Source: Fibrobacter sp. | GTDB taxonomy: Bacteria > Fibrobacterota > Chitinivibrionia > Chitinivibrionales > Chitinispirillaceae | NCBI GenBank assembly: GCA_012513915.1 | Contig: JAAZBG010000099.1 | Span: 1-64,000, forward strand | Length of the DNA stretch: 64,000 nucleotides | Direction: 5' to 3' | Program-made: the position numbers and the translations under genes | The notes under the pieces: model-generated | Database searches by the model: none | What the model saw: the letters and a program-made list of their open reading frames with translations, nothing else | What the model was told of the DNA's origin: nothing | Shown here: positions 1-9,401 of the stretch, piece by piece | How positions within the stretch are numbered: the stretch's first letter is position 1 | How the letters are laid out: each line of letters starts with the position of its first letter

Positions 1-1388
1 AAATCATTTAGTTTAACTTTTAATAAAGATGGATACAATTTTCCGAGTGCTTTTCTTAACGCGTTGTCAAGCGCATTCACCGGACCGTCACCTTCAGATG
101 CAGTATGTTCAAACTGCTCATCTTTCCGTATTTTTATAGTCGCCTCAGAAAAGGCTTCACCATTCTCTCTTTTTTCCTCGATCACCCTGAAACCAAGTAC
201 CTGAAAAGGATTATTGAATTGTCCGAGCATCTCCCGGGCAATCAGTTCAAATGACGCATCCGCGGCTTCAAACTGATACCCTTCAGATTCCAGTTCCTTT
301 ATTCTCATAAGCAGTTTTTTAACCATCGGATCTTTTTTGTCCAGTCCCGGCTGGATAGTGTTAAGCTTCTCAAGAATTGTGCTTGATCCGGCCTGATCAG
401 AAACAACAAACTGCCGCTGGTTCCCAACAGACTCCGGAGGTACATGTTCAAACGAATGCCGCACCTTGCGAACTCCATCAGCATGTGCACCGGCTTTATG
501 CGAAAACGCTGCTTCGCCAACATAGGGCAACCGAATATTCGGTGTAAGATTGGAAACCTCAGAAACAAACACGGAAGCAGTTGTCAGCATCTTGAGCTGC
601 TGCTCGGTGACTATTTTATAACCACGCTTGAGCTGAAGATTCGGGATGATCGTACATAGATTCGCATTACCACACCGTTCCCCAAGTCCATTAACCGTAC
701 CCTGAACCTGTACAGCACCTTCAAGCACCGCAAGACAGGAACTTGCCTCAGCGCAACCTGAATCATTATGGAAATGTACACCAAGCGGAGCAGTTATGGT
801 TTCCTTTACTGTACGAAATATCGAAAGTATCTCATCAGGAAGCATCCCGCCATTAGTATCACATAGAACGATGCAATCAGCACCAGCCTCCTGTGCAGCA
901 GCAAGTGTTTTCATGGCATATTGAGGATTAGCTTTATACCCGTCAAAAAAATGTTCGGCATCATAAACAACTTCATCCATGTTCTTTTTCAAAAATGCTA
1001 TTGATTCAGCAATCATGTCCACATTTTCATTGAGCGTGGTATTGATAACCTCTTTTACATGTAAATCCCAGCTTTTACCAAAAATTGTTGCAACAGGAGC
1101 GTTTGTCCGAACAAGCATTTCAAGAAAGGGATCTGTTGCAGTTTTTGATCCTGGTTTGCGGGTTGATCCAAATGCCGCAATTTTGGCTTTTAATTTCAGT
1201 TCTTTTACCTTAATGTAAAACTCTGTATCGATCGTATTTGTCGGATTAGGCCATCCGCCCTCTATATAATGCATTCCGAGTTCATCAAGTTTTTCGGCTA
1301 TTTTCAATTTGTCATGAAGCGACAAACTCATACCAAGTGCCTGATTGCCATCTCGTAACGTTGTATCGTAAACTGCTACTTTTTTCAT
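1..1388 (-). CDS. cimA: Citramalate synthase (CimA/LeuA-like), runs off the left edge
   Basis: Minus-strand frame from ATG at 1388 reads MKKVAVYDTTLRDGNQALGMSLSLHDKLKIAEKLDELGMHYIEGGWPNPT..., characteristic of the citramalate synthase branch of the HMGL-like family. No stop before position 1. Confidence 0.9.
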   Translation of the reverse strand, partial: MKKVAVYDTTLRDGNQALGMSLSLHDKLKIAEKLDELGMHYIEGGWPNPTNTIDTEFYIKVKELKLKAKIAAFGSTRKPGSKTATDPFLEMLVRTNAPVATIFGKSWDLHVKEVINTTLNENVDMIAESIAFLKKNMDEVVYDAEHFFDGYKANPQYAMKTLAAAQEAGADCIVLCDTNGGMLPDEILSIFRTVKETITAPLGVHFHNDSGCAEASSCLAVLEGAVQVQGTVNGLGERCGNANLCTIIPNLQLKRGYKIVTEQQLKMLTTASVFVSEVSNLTPNIRLPYVGEAAFSHKAGAHADGVRKVRHSFEHVPPESVGNQRQFVVSDQAGSSTILEKLNTIQPGLDKKDPMVKKLLMRIKELESEGYQFEAADASFELIAREMLGQFNNPFQVLGFRVIEEKRENGEAFSEATIKIRKDEQFEHTASEGDGPVNALDNALRKALGKLYPSLLKVKLND

Positions 1389-1467
1389 TTATCTATCTAT
1401 TCTATTCTATACTTTACAAAACAAGTACATTTCATCATCTGCAGATCAGCTGCATGTACGGTGCAGC

Positions 1468-3021
1468 TTAAAGAAATTCTTTTTCTACAGGAAGCTTGCG
1501 TTTAAACTTTTTCATGCGGGCAATTTTATTAATGATATCCATATAAGCAAGCGCTGATGCCTCAACGATATCGGTACTGGTACCACTACCGGTGAAAACT
1601 CCTTCAACCGCTTTTGCAATGATTGAAACACGCCCGAGAGCCTCACGCCCTTCTGTTACTGCGTCAAGATGATACTTCTCAACAGTCAGTTTATAACCAG
1701 CAATTCTGTCAATCGCCTTCGTCGCAGCATCAACGGCTCCATCACCGCACGCTGCTTCCTGAAACATTTTGCCACCGACACTGATCCTTGCTGTTGCAGT
1801 GGGAATGGTTCCCTTACCACTTGACACATTAAGATACTCAAGAACATAGGTGTCTTCAAGATCCTCTTTGCTCTTCGACTCCATGAGTGTCACGAGATCA
1901 TCATCGTAAACATGACCCTTTTTATCAGCAAGAGCCTTGAACCGGTCATAAAACGTCTGCATATCGAATTCATTTTCATTATAGCCGAGTTCAAGAAGCC
2001 GTGCTTTTACCATATGAGAACCTGAACGTCCTGTCAGATTCATCCTGTTTTCTTTCAGGCCAACTGACTGCGGAGTCATAATTTCATATGTTTTCTTCGC
2101 CTTGAGCACACCATCCTGATGTATTCCGGATGAATGTGAAAATGCGTTGCTTCCGACCACCGCTTTATTAGGCTGAACCGGCATATTACAGATATCACGC
2201 ACAAGCTTGCTTGTACGAATTATTTCCTTAGTGTCAACATCACTGGTTACACCGAAAAGATCATTTCTCACTTTCAGCGCCATCACAATTTCTTCAAGTG
2301 CTGCATTACCGGCACGCTCACCAATGCCGTTAATGGCACACTCCACCTGACGAGCCCCATGGGCGACTGCAGTCAGTGAATTTGCGGTTGCCATACCAAG
2401 ATCATCATGGCAATGCACAGATAGAATCGCCTTGTCAATATTCGGCACCCTGTTTATTAATGCATCAAATATACTCCCGAAATACTCAGGGATTGTATAG
2501 CCGACAGTATCAGGAATATTGATTGTTGTAGCACCAGCCGTAATTGCAGATTCTACGATTTTGCAAAGAAAATCAACACCGGTGCGTCCTGCATCCTCTG
2601 CAGAGAATTCCACATTATCGCAGTGTTTACGTGCGAGCTTTACATAAAACTTTACAATATCAAGAATCTCCTCCTCAGTTTTCCTGAGCTTCTTTTCAGT
2701 ATGAATTGCACTTGTCCCGATAAACGTATGAATGCGAGGACGTTCTGCGAATTTAACTGCTTTTGCACACGCAAGAATATCTTTCTCCACCGTTCTTGCA
2801 AGTCCGCAAATTACCGGCCCCTTTATTTCCTTTGCAATGGTTGCAACGGATTCAAAATCACCTGGAGATGAAACAGGGAAACCAGCTTCAATGACATCAA
2901 CTTTTAGTTTTGCCAGTTGACGTGCAATACGGAGTTTCTGATCGACTGACAGACTTGACATCAGTGCCTGCTCGCCATCACGCAGCGTCGTATCAAATAT
3001 TATAACTTTATCTTTATTCAT
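1468..3021 (-). CDS. leuA: 2-isopropylmalate synthase
   Basis: MNKDKVIIFDTTLRDGEQALMSSLS..., HCHDDLGMA, NGIGERAGNAALEE; C-terminal LeuA regulatory domain. Confidence 0.95.
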   Translation of the reverse strand: MNKDKVIIFDTTLRDGEQALMSSLSVDQKLRIARQLAKLKVDVIEAGFPVSSPGDFESVATIAKEIKGPVICGLARTVEKDILACAKAVKFAERPRIHTFIGTSAIHTEKKLRKTEEEILDIVKFYVKLARKHCDNVEFSAEDAGRTGVDFLCKIVESAITAGATTINIPDTVGYTIPEYFGSIFDALINRVPNIDKAILSVHCHDDLGMATANSLTAVAHGARQVECAINGIGERAGNAALEEIVMALKVRNDLFGVTSDVDTKEIIRTSKLVRDICNMPVQPNKAVVGSNAFSHSSGIHQDGVLKAKKTYEIMTPQSVGLKENRMNLTGRSGSHMVKARLLELGYNENEFDMQTFYDRFKALADKKGHVYDDDLVTLMESKSKEDLEDTYVLEYLNVSSGKGTIPTATARISVGGKMFQEAACGDGAVDAATKAIDRIAGYKLTVEKYHLDAVTEGREALGRVSIIAKAVEGVFTGSGTSTDIVEASALAYMDIINKIARMKKFKRKLPVEKEFL

Positions 3022-3143
3022 ACCACAGACTTCTTTTCATGTAAAGCAACGGGTTCCTTGTAAGAAACCGTTGTATTTATGCTGCCGGTCGACAGTATCA
3101 ACCGGCAATAGTATCATTGTATCAACCAAATTTAAAAACGTAC

Positions 3144-4244
3144 TTAGTTGCCTGAACGGCCGCCAATACCTTTTGCAGTTGCTGCTGTTTCTTTTGCTTT
3201 CTCTTTTGGACGAAGAGCACGAACAGCCTTACCGGTAAGCCACAATTCTGAATTACCAAGATCAGCAAGTTCCTTATTGAGTTTTTCTCTGTAGTCTGCT
3301 TTACCGCATGATGTAAGTGTACGTTTTGTCTCCGCACCATCTTTAACTGATTTATAAAGTTCTTTGAAAACCGGCAGTGTTGCCTTTTTGAACTTTGGTC
3401 TCCAGTCAAGAGCACCGCGCTGTGCAGTTGTTGAACAGTTGCCGAACATCCAGTCCATTCCGTTTTCATCAACAAGACGGATAAGACTCTGTGTAAGTTC
3501 TTCAACAGTTTCGTTAAAAGCTTCTGACGGGCTGTGACCGTTCTTGCGAAGCACTTCAAACTGTGCTTCCATAATACCGGCAAGAGCACCCATGAGCACA
3601 CCGCGTTCACCGGTGAGATCGCTGTACACCTCCTTCTCGAATGTTGTCGGGAAAAGATAGCCTGAACCTACGCCGATTCCAAGAGCAAGTGTACGTTCCA
3701 TTGCTTTTCCGGTTGCATCCTGGAATACTGCAAAACTTGAGTTGATTCCTGCACCGTTAAGAAAATTACGACGGACATTAAGACCGCTTCCCTTTGGAGC
3801 AACAAGGATAACATCAACATCTTTCGGCGGAATCACTTTTGTCTGATCTTTGTAGACAATTGAGAATCCGTGTGAGAAATAGAGTGCCTTGCCTGGAGTG
3901 CAATATTTTTTAATTCTCGGCCAGAGCGCTTTCTGCCCGGCATCTGAAACGAGGAACTGAATAATCGTTGCTTTTTCACAAGCTTCTTCAATGTCAAACA
4001 GCGTTTCTCCAGGAACCCATCCATCTTTCTTAGCGCGATCCCAGTTCACCTTTGATGCCTTATTCTGACCAACGATTACATTAAAACCATTATCCTTAAG
4101 GTTTAATGCCTGTGCAGGTCCCTGAACACCATACCCGATAATCGCGATAACTTCCTTCTGTAAAACCTTTCTGGCTTTTGCGAGTGTAAACTCTTTACGG
4201 GTGACAATTTCTTCTTTCGTGCCACCAAAATCGATCAGTGCCAT
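3144..4244 (-). CDS. ilvC: Ketol-acid reductoisomerase
   Basis: IIGYGVQGPAQALNLKDNGFNVIVGQ Rossmann motif and acetohydroxyacid isomeroreductase C-terminal domain; located in the ilv operon. Confidence 0.93.
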   Translation of the reverse strand: MALIDFGGTKEEIVTRKEFTLAKARKVLQKEVIAIIGYGVQGPAQALNLKDNGFNVIVGQNKASKVNWDRAKKDGWVPGETLFDIEEACEKATIIQFLVSDAGQKALWPRIKKYCTPGKALYFSHGFSIVYKDQTKVIPPKDVDVILVAPKGSGLNVRRNFLNGAGINSSFAVFQDATGKAMERTLALGIGVGSGYLFPTTFEKEVYSDLTGERGVLMGALAGIMEAQFEVLRKNGHSPSEAFNETVEELTQSLIRLVDENGMDWMFGNCSTTAQRGALDWRPKFKKATLPVFKELYKSVKDGAETKRTLTSCGKADYREKLNKELADLGNSELWLTGKAVRALRPKEKAKETAATAKGIGGRSGN

Positions 4245-4324
4245 AAAAATGGGCTCCTTCTATATGGTTTAATTACAGTGCACCCGGGAGCCTGTGCCGA
4301 AACACAGGAATTCAGGCGCCATTT

Positions 4325-4804
4325 CTACTTTTTGTTCGACAATGCAATAGTGCCGGACCTGACCAGTTCCCGAATGCCATAAGGCTTTACAAGACTGATA
4401 AAATCCTCCACAATGCGTTTCGCTCCGGCAATTTCGAGTGTAATTGCACTATGTGAAACTGCAGCGATTTTAGCATTGTACATTGATGCCAGTTCGAGAA
4501 TCTCGTGACGGGTCGATTTGGTCGAATCAACCTGCACCAGCACCAGTTCCCGTTCAACATAATCGTCATCAACCATCTCAATCACTTTGATTACATCAAT
4601 CAGGCGGTTGAGCTGCTTTACAATCTGCTCAAGAACATTTGCTTCACCATCAACCACGATGGTCATACGGGAAATCGTCGGATCATCAGTCTCAGCAACG
4701 GTCAGGCTTGAAATATTATACCCGCGGCTCGAGAACAATCCTGCTACTCTTGACAATGCGCCACTGTGGTTCTCAAGCATTATTCCAATGATTCGTGTGC
4801 TCAT
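4325..4804 (-). CDS. ilvH: Acetolactate synthase small subunit
   Basis: ACT domain: IIGIMLENHSGALSRVAGLFSSRGYNISSLTVAETDDPTISRMTIVV. Confidence 0.95.
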   Translation of the reverse strand: MSTRIIGIMLENHSGALSRVAGLFSSRGYNISSLTVAETDDPTISRMTIVVDGEANVLEQIVKQLNRLIDVIKVIEMVDDDYVERELVLVQVDSTKSTRHEILELASMYNAKIAAVSHSAITLEIAGAKRIVEDFISLVKPYGIRELVRSGTIALSNKK

Positions 4805-6528
4805 TATCCCTCCAGAATTTCATCAATAGGTTTACCGGCCGGGACCATCGGAAAAACATTCTCCTCGGCTGATACAATGAACTCCATAAGCACAGGCCCA
4901 TCAATACCAAGCCCCTGATGCAGCACGGGGGTAATATCTGCTACCGTTTCAGCCCTGAACGCCGGGATATTGTAACTCTTAGCAAGAGCGACAAAATCGG
5001 GTACATACTTTTTCGTACATTTTTCAGGACCGGGACATGATTTACACAGAATGCCTCCGCGTAAACATGTTGAACTGTAGCGTTTATTGTGAAAAAGTTC
5101 CTGCCACTGGCGCACCATACCTAAATAACTATTGTTGAGAATTACAATCTTAACCGGTATTTTGTTTAATGACAGTGTAGCAAGTTCCTGGATATTCATC
5201 TGTATTGAACCATCACCGGCCATTGCCACAACAGTTTTTCCATGAGCACCAAACGCTGCACCCATTGCCGCAGGCAGGCCAAAACCCATTGTTCCAAGCC
5301 CACCGGATGTCAGCAGCGTTCTTGGTTTTGTAAAGGTATAATATTGTGCAGTCCACATCTGATGCTGCCCGACTTCGGTCGTAACGATTGCATCACCCTT
5401 CGTCTCTCTGTAAACCGCTTCAATAACAGCCTGAGGTTTAATATCAGTGTCCGATTTTACATACGAAAAGAGACGTTCACCCTTCCAGATTGCAATTTTA
5501 TCGCTCCATGCATCAACGGGACGAGGTTTTACGATCTCGTTAAGTACCCTGAGCGTCCGTTTTGCATCGCCGACTATCGGACAATCTACCTTGATTATTT
5601 TTGAAATTGCAGCCGGATCGACATCTATATGAATAATTGATGCATTCGGCGCAAACTTTGCAACATACCCTGTCACACGGTCATCAAACCGTGCACCGAT
5701 TGACACTATAAGATCACACTCCTGCAATGCATAGTTTGCGGCTTTTGCACCATGCATCCCCGGCATTCCGATAAAGAGCGGATGATTACCCGGAAAACTC
5801 CCAAGCCCCATCAGGGTTGTTGTCACGGGAATGTTTGTTTTTTCAGCAAGTTCCCGCAGTTCATCATAAGCAGCCGAGTGAATTATTCCACCACCACTAA
5901 AGATTACCGGCTTTTTTGCTGCATCAATCATTTCAGCTGCTTTGCGAATCTGTTTTATATGACCATCAAGATTCGGTTTGTAACTGCGAATTGACACCGA
6001 TTCCGGATATAAGTAATCCTCAAGCACCGCCCGTGATACATCAACGGGAATATCGATAAGCACCGGACCAGGTCTGCCGGTACGAGCGATATAGAAAGCC
6101 TGCTTAAGCAACGTCGGCAGTTCGTTAATTGACCGTACAAGGAAATTATGTTTTGTAACCGGTCGGCTCATTCCGACTATGTCAGCTTCCTGAAATGCAT
6201 CGGTACCAAGGAGCGGCGTTGCCACCTGTCCGGTTATTGCAACCATCGGAATCGAATCGAGGTACGCAGTTGCAATACCGGTCATAATGTTGGTTGCGCC
6301 AGGTCCCGATGTCACCAGACAAACACCTACATCACCAGTAGCGCGGGCATACCCGTCAGCTGCATGTGCCGCAGCCTGCTCATGACGAGTCAGGACAAAC
6401 TCCAGATTTTCCGTATCGTAAAGCACATCAAAAATAGGAATTACGACACCACCAGGATATCCGAAGACAACCTTGACTCCCTCCTGAATGAGAGCGTCAA
6501 TTACAATTTGTGCACCAGTTTTTTTCAA
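4804..6528 (-). CDS. ilvB: Acetolactate synthase large subunit
   Basis: ThDP-dependent enzyme: GAQIVIDALIQEGVKVVFGYPGGVVIPIFD, GDGSIQMNIQELAT; overlaps ilvH by one base. Confidence 0.95.
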   Translation of the reverse strand: MKKTGAQIVIDALIQEGVKVVFGYPGGVVIPIFDVLYDTENLEFVLTRHEQAAAHAADGYARATGDVGVCLVTSGPGATNIMTGIATAYLDSIPMVAITGQVATPLLGTDAFQEADIVGMSRPVTKHNFLVRSINELPTLLKQAFYIARTGRPGPVLIDIPVDVSRAVLEDYLYPESVSIRSYKPNLDGHIKQIRKAAEMIDAAKKPVIFSGGGIIHSAAYDELRELAEKTNIPVTTTLMGLGSFPGNHPLFIGMPGMHGAKAANYALQECDLIVSIGARFDDRVTGYVAKFAPNASIIHIDVDPAAISKIIKVDCPIVGDAKRTLRVLNEIVKPRPVDAWSDKIAIWKGERLFSYVKSDTDIKPQAVIEAVYRETKGDAIVTTEVGQHQMWTAQYYTFTKPRTLLTSGGLGTMGFGLPAAMGAAFGAHGKTVVAMAGDGSIQMNIQELATLSLNKIPVKIVILNNSYLGMVRQWQELFHNKRYSSTCLRGGILCKSCPGPEKCTKKYVPDFVALAKSYNIPAFRAETVADITPVLHQGLGIDGPVLMEFIVSAEENVFPMVPAGKPIDEILEG

Positions 6529-6633
6529 TCAGTATCTCCGTACGAGTATTTATTGACAAATAAACCGATCGTAATTAAACAGTTTTGTAAAATACGACCT
6601 CCGCCCTGAATAATCAAGGATTAGTGTGTGTTA

Positions 6634-6672
6634 AAAACAGAAAAGCCCGCTTCCCGGTAAGGAAACAGGCTT
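6634..6672 (-). terminator. Intrinsic terminator/attenuator hairpin upstream of ilvB
   Basis: Minus strand AAGCCTGTTTCC (6661-6672), loop TTACCG, GGAAGCGGGCTT (6643-6654): 12 consecutive pairs, 2 of them G-U, followed by TTCTGTTTTT. Confidence 0.85.
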
Positions 6673-6697
6673 AATTTTTTAAAATTTCTATTTAAAC

Positions 6698-6793
6698 TTA
6701 AAAACCTGTCTCCCTTTGCCATGGTAGAATGACCACAGCAATGCTAATGATGCTAATGACAGGAATAAAAGCTATTAAATTTTTCTTTTTCAT
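6698..6793 (-). CDS. ilv leader peptide (31 aa), MKKKNLIAFIPVISIISIAVVILPWQRETGF
   Basis: Not in the ORF track. ATG at 6793 to TAA at 6698; 7 Ile, 3 Val and 2 Leu of 31 residues, immediately upstream of a terminator hairpin and ilvB. No strong Shine-Dalgarno seen. Confidence 0.8.
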   Translation of the reverse strand: MKKKNLIAFIPVISIISIAVVILPWQRETGF

Positions 6794-6839
6794 TTGTATA
6801 TAAACTACAAGATGTTTGCAGGCAAATCAAGTTTTTTGT

Positions 6840-7028
6840 TTATTTTTCACTGAGGCAATCTTCTCGCCAGCAGCATTCAACCTGATCACAGAAATCATTG
6901 GCAGTTTTATAACAGGGGAAATTGCCTTCGGACTCCTGAATTGCATGAACAAGCTCCTCTTTTTCAAGCCTTGAATTGGAAATGCCCATTGCTTTTGCCT
7001 TCTTTTTTATTTCGGTAATTGTAACCAT
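6840..7028 (-). CDS. Small SAP/Rho-N-like domain protein with Cys-rich C-terminus
   Basis: MVTITEIKKKAKAMGISNSRLEKEELVHAIQESEGNFPCYKTANDFCDQVECCWREDCL; helix-extended-helix N-terminus; AAGGAG upstream. Confidence 0.75.
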   Translation of the reverse strand: MVTITEIKKKAKAMGISNSRLEKEELVHAIQESEGNFPCYKTANDFCDQVECCWREDCLSEK

Positions 7029-7049
7029 CTATGGCTCCTTGAAAAGTGT

Positions 7050-7094
7050 AAAAAAAAACGATTGATGATCATATGGAGTGAAAAATCATCAATC
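7050..7094 (-). terminator. Terminator-like hairpin in the leader of the SAP-domain gene
   Basis: Perfect 10-bp inverted repeat GATTGATGAT/ATCATCAATC (7060-7069/7085-7094) followed on the minus strand by GTTTTTTTTT. Confidence 0.6.
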
Positions 7095-7119
7095 AATATT
7101 TATATTTGTTCTGTTTAGT

Positions 7120-7149
7120 ATTATATTATTACATATTATGGTGATGCAA
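7120..7149 (-). promoter_or_regulatory. Candidate sigma-70 promoter for the SAP-domain gene leader
   Basis: Minus strand TTGCAT (7144-7149), 18 nt, TATAAT (7120-7125). Confidence 0.45.
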
Positions 7150-7310
7150 TATGTTTTTAATAAACACTGTTGTAAGGTACACAAATAACAGGTAACGCCA
7201 CACCTTGATGAATACGAATGAATACGTTTTATGAATCATTGCATTGCAGTATCGTAAACACCTTGATAGGATCAGTTTAGTATCCTGTTACTCTACACAG
7301 CGGAGGACAA

Positions 7311-8504
7311 ATGAAAAAGAGTGTGTTTCTCGGAGTGATACTGGTATCACTAAATCTTAGTGCAGCCGTTATTTCTGTTCCGAAGGATGTTTCAAAGATT
7401 CAGGCTGCAATTGACAAGGCAGAAAACGGTGATACCGTTCTTGTCAGTGACGGGATCTACTTCGAAAGTATCACCATGAAAGACGAAATCTCTCTTATTG
7501 GCCAAAGCGCGCGTGGAACCATAATCTCCGGCAAAAAACGGGAACCGGTTATCAAAGCCGGGGATAAATCAGTAATTAAAAATCTTACCATTCAAAACGG
7601 ATCCACCGGAATCATCTGCGAAAACACAATGCCTACAATCAGGAACTGTATCATTAAGGACAATAAAGGTACCGGTATTCATTGCATTATCACTCTTGCT
7701 GATATCCTTAATAATGTCATCATGGCCAACGAATGGACCGGTATTTATTGTGAGTCATCACGGAGTATCAAATCATCCATTCAACACAATGTCATCGCCG
7801 ATAACGGGTATAGCGGAATTATGCTTGATGGCAACAGTGAGGTGCTGGTGCAGAATAATGTCATAATCGATAACCGGCAATATGGCATCTATGCAGAGCA
7901 ATCCAGCAAGAAATCACGAATTATCTACAATAATTTTTATGGCAACAGATCATCAAATAACTATTTCGCAATTACCGATCGTTCAAACATCCACGAAAAT
8001 CCTCAGTACCCGATGTCCGGAAAGGTAAACAATTACTTTGGTACGGAAGTTGTTGGTCTTAAAGGTAAAGGCAAGGACGGGGCAACAATCGGCATGATCT
8101 CTGATACATATCTTAATCAGGTAAAAAATGATCCGGATATGGATGGCGTTGAAGGTGCACTTGATCTCTGCAAGGATATACCCGAGGATCCTGATGGTTT
8201 TGAGGATGATGATGGCTGTCCGGAATTTGATAATGATCAGGATGGCATTTTTGATGGTCAGGATATGTGCCCTGACGAAGCCGAGGATTTCGATAATTTC
8301 CGGGATGATGACGGATGTCCGGATCCTGACAACGATAAGGATGGGGTTCTGGATGTAAATGATCTCTGCCCGAATAACATGGAAGTCATGAACGGATACA
8401 AAGACGATGACGGGTGTCCGGATGAGGTTCCTGTGTCAGGAGATACTTCAAAAGTTAAAGAAAAAACTGAACCTGTCAAGACTGACACAACAAAAAAACA
8501 GTAA
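7311..8504 (+). CDS. Secreted right-handed beta-helix protein with C-terminal thrombospondin type-3-like Ca-binding repeats
   Basis: Signal peptide; VPKDVSKIQAAIDKAENGDTVLVSDGIY and parallel beta-helix repeats; three D/N-rich repeats such as DNDKDGVLDVNDLCPN. Confidence 0.85.
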   Translation: MKKSVFLGVILVSLNLSAAVISVPKDVSKIQAAIDKAENGDTVLVSDGIYFESITMKDEISLIGQSARGTIISGKKREPVIKAGDKSVIKNLTIQNGSTGIICENTMPTIRNCIIKDNKGTGIHCIITLADILNNVIMANEWTGIYCESSRSIKSSIQHNVIADNGYSGIMLDGNSEVLVQNNVIIDNRQYGIYAEQSSKKSRIIYNNFYGNRSSNNYFAITDRSNIHENPQYPMSGKVNNYFGTEVVGLKGKGKDGATIGMISDTYLNQVKNDPDMDGVEGALDLCKDIPEDPDGFEDDDGCPEFDNDQDGIFDGQDMCPDEAEDFDNFRDDDGCPDPDNDKDGVLDVNDLCPNNMEVMNGYKDDDGCPDEVPVSGDTSKVKEKTEPVKTDTTKKQ

Positions 8505-8509
8505 TTTAC

Positions 8510-9175
8510 ATGTACAAATTTCGAATACTTATTATTACACTTCTTATCGTACATTCAGCAGCGTTGTCATCAGAATACAGACGATCAGCGCTGCAACCGA
8601 ACTGGCAGCTCATTGTACCACCGTTGCCGGCTCCCCAAAAATGGTTACAAAGCAGCCCATTTCACGAGAGTTGCTACCAGAGTCTTAAACGCCAGTTTGA
8701 GGGAACTCTTTACGAAGTTGTAAAGCTTAACGATATCAGTCAGTACGATTCATCAAACGGTAAAAAGCGGGATCTTATCATCGAGCCCGAAAAACCGACA
8801 TCATTACAGAAAAGCATGCAGTCAGATACACTCGCCTTCTGGCTTAAATTCAGGACAGGGTTCAAATATTCACGAATTACCATTGTACTTAAAAAAGAGT
8901 ACTACACCACACTCTGCGATTCGGTAGCCATAGCAGTTTACAGAACCGCACAATCCGAATTTCTTGGCGAGCTTGATCTTCAGGGTGGTCCGATCGGATG
9001 CACGATGTCAATTTCCGACAACTTTACGGTGTCACCACCATGCAGGATACTTATTCCTGTTGGCGTCTACGAAATTCAAACAACATTTCCAGGTTTCATC
9101 TCACGAAGTGATTCTGTTTCAGTCAATGGTGGTGAACAAGTGAAAAAGCGGGTGCTACTTCTTCCGGTTGAGTAA
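8510..9175 (+). CDS. Secreted protein with C-terminal PEGA-like domain
   Basis: Signal peptide; C-terminus PPCRILIPVGVYEIQTTFPGFISRSDSVSVNGGEQVKKRVLL resembles PEGA; 5 nt after the previous stop. Confidence 0.6.
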   Translation: MYKFRILIITLLIVHSAALSSEYRRSALQPNWQLIVPPLPAPQKWLQSSPFHESCYQSLKRQFEGTLYEVVKLNDISQYDSSNGKKRDLIIEPEKPTSLQKSMQSDTLAFWLKFRTGFKYSRITIVLKKEYYTTLCDSVAIAVYRTAQSEFLGELDLQGGPIGCTMSISDNFTVSPPCRILIPVGVYEIQTTFPGFISRSDSVSVNGGEQVKKRVLLLPVE

Positions 9176-9401
9176 GCCTCTGAACGCCAGGTTTTGTTGT
9201 AACATATAGCTGGTTTGCGATCAAAATCTATTCTTCCATTAAAAAAACCAACTTTTATTAGTATTTTTAACCTTTTTAGTGATCTGGTGTGGCACATTCA
9301 GTTACCGGAATATTAATTGAACATGTTTATCGTAAATATTATTTTTAAAAACACAAGATAATTTAACACGTATCACCCCTATCATCCTTCAAGGAGGTCC
9401 T

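Noticed and set aside
3122-3610. 162-aa minus-strand ORF inside ilvC
   Set aside because: Out-of-frame shadow of ilvC; composition is low-plausibility and ilvC is unambiguous.
6148-6609. 153-aa plus-strand ORF opposite the ilvB 5' region
   Set aside because: Antisense to ilvB; no domain and Cys/His/Ser-rich antisense composition.
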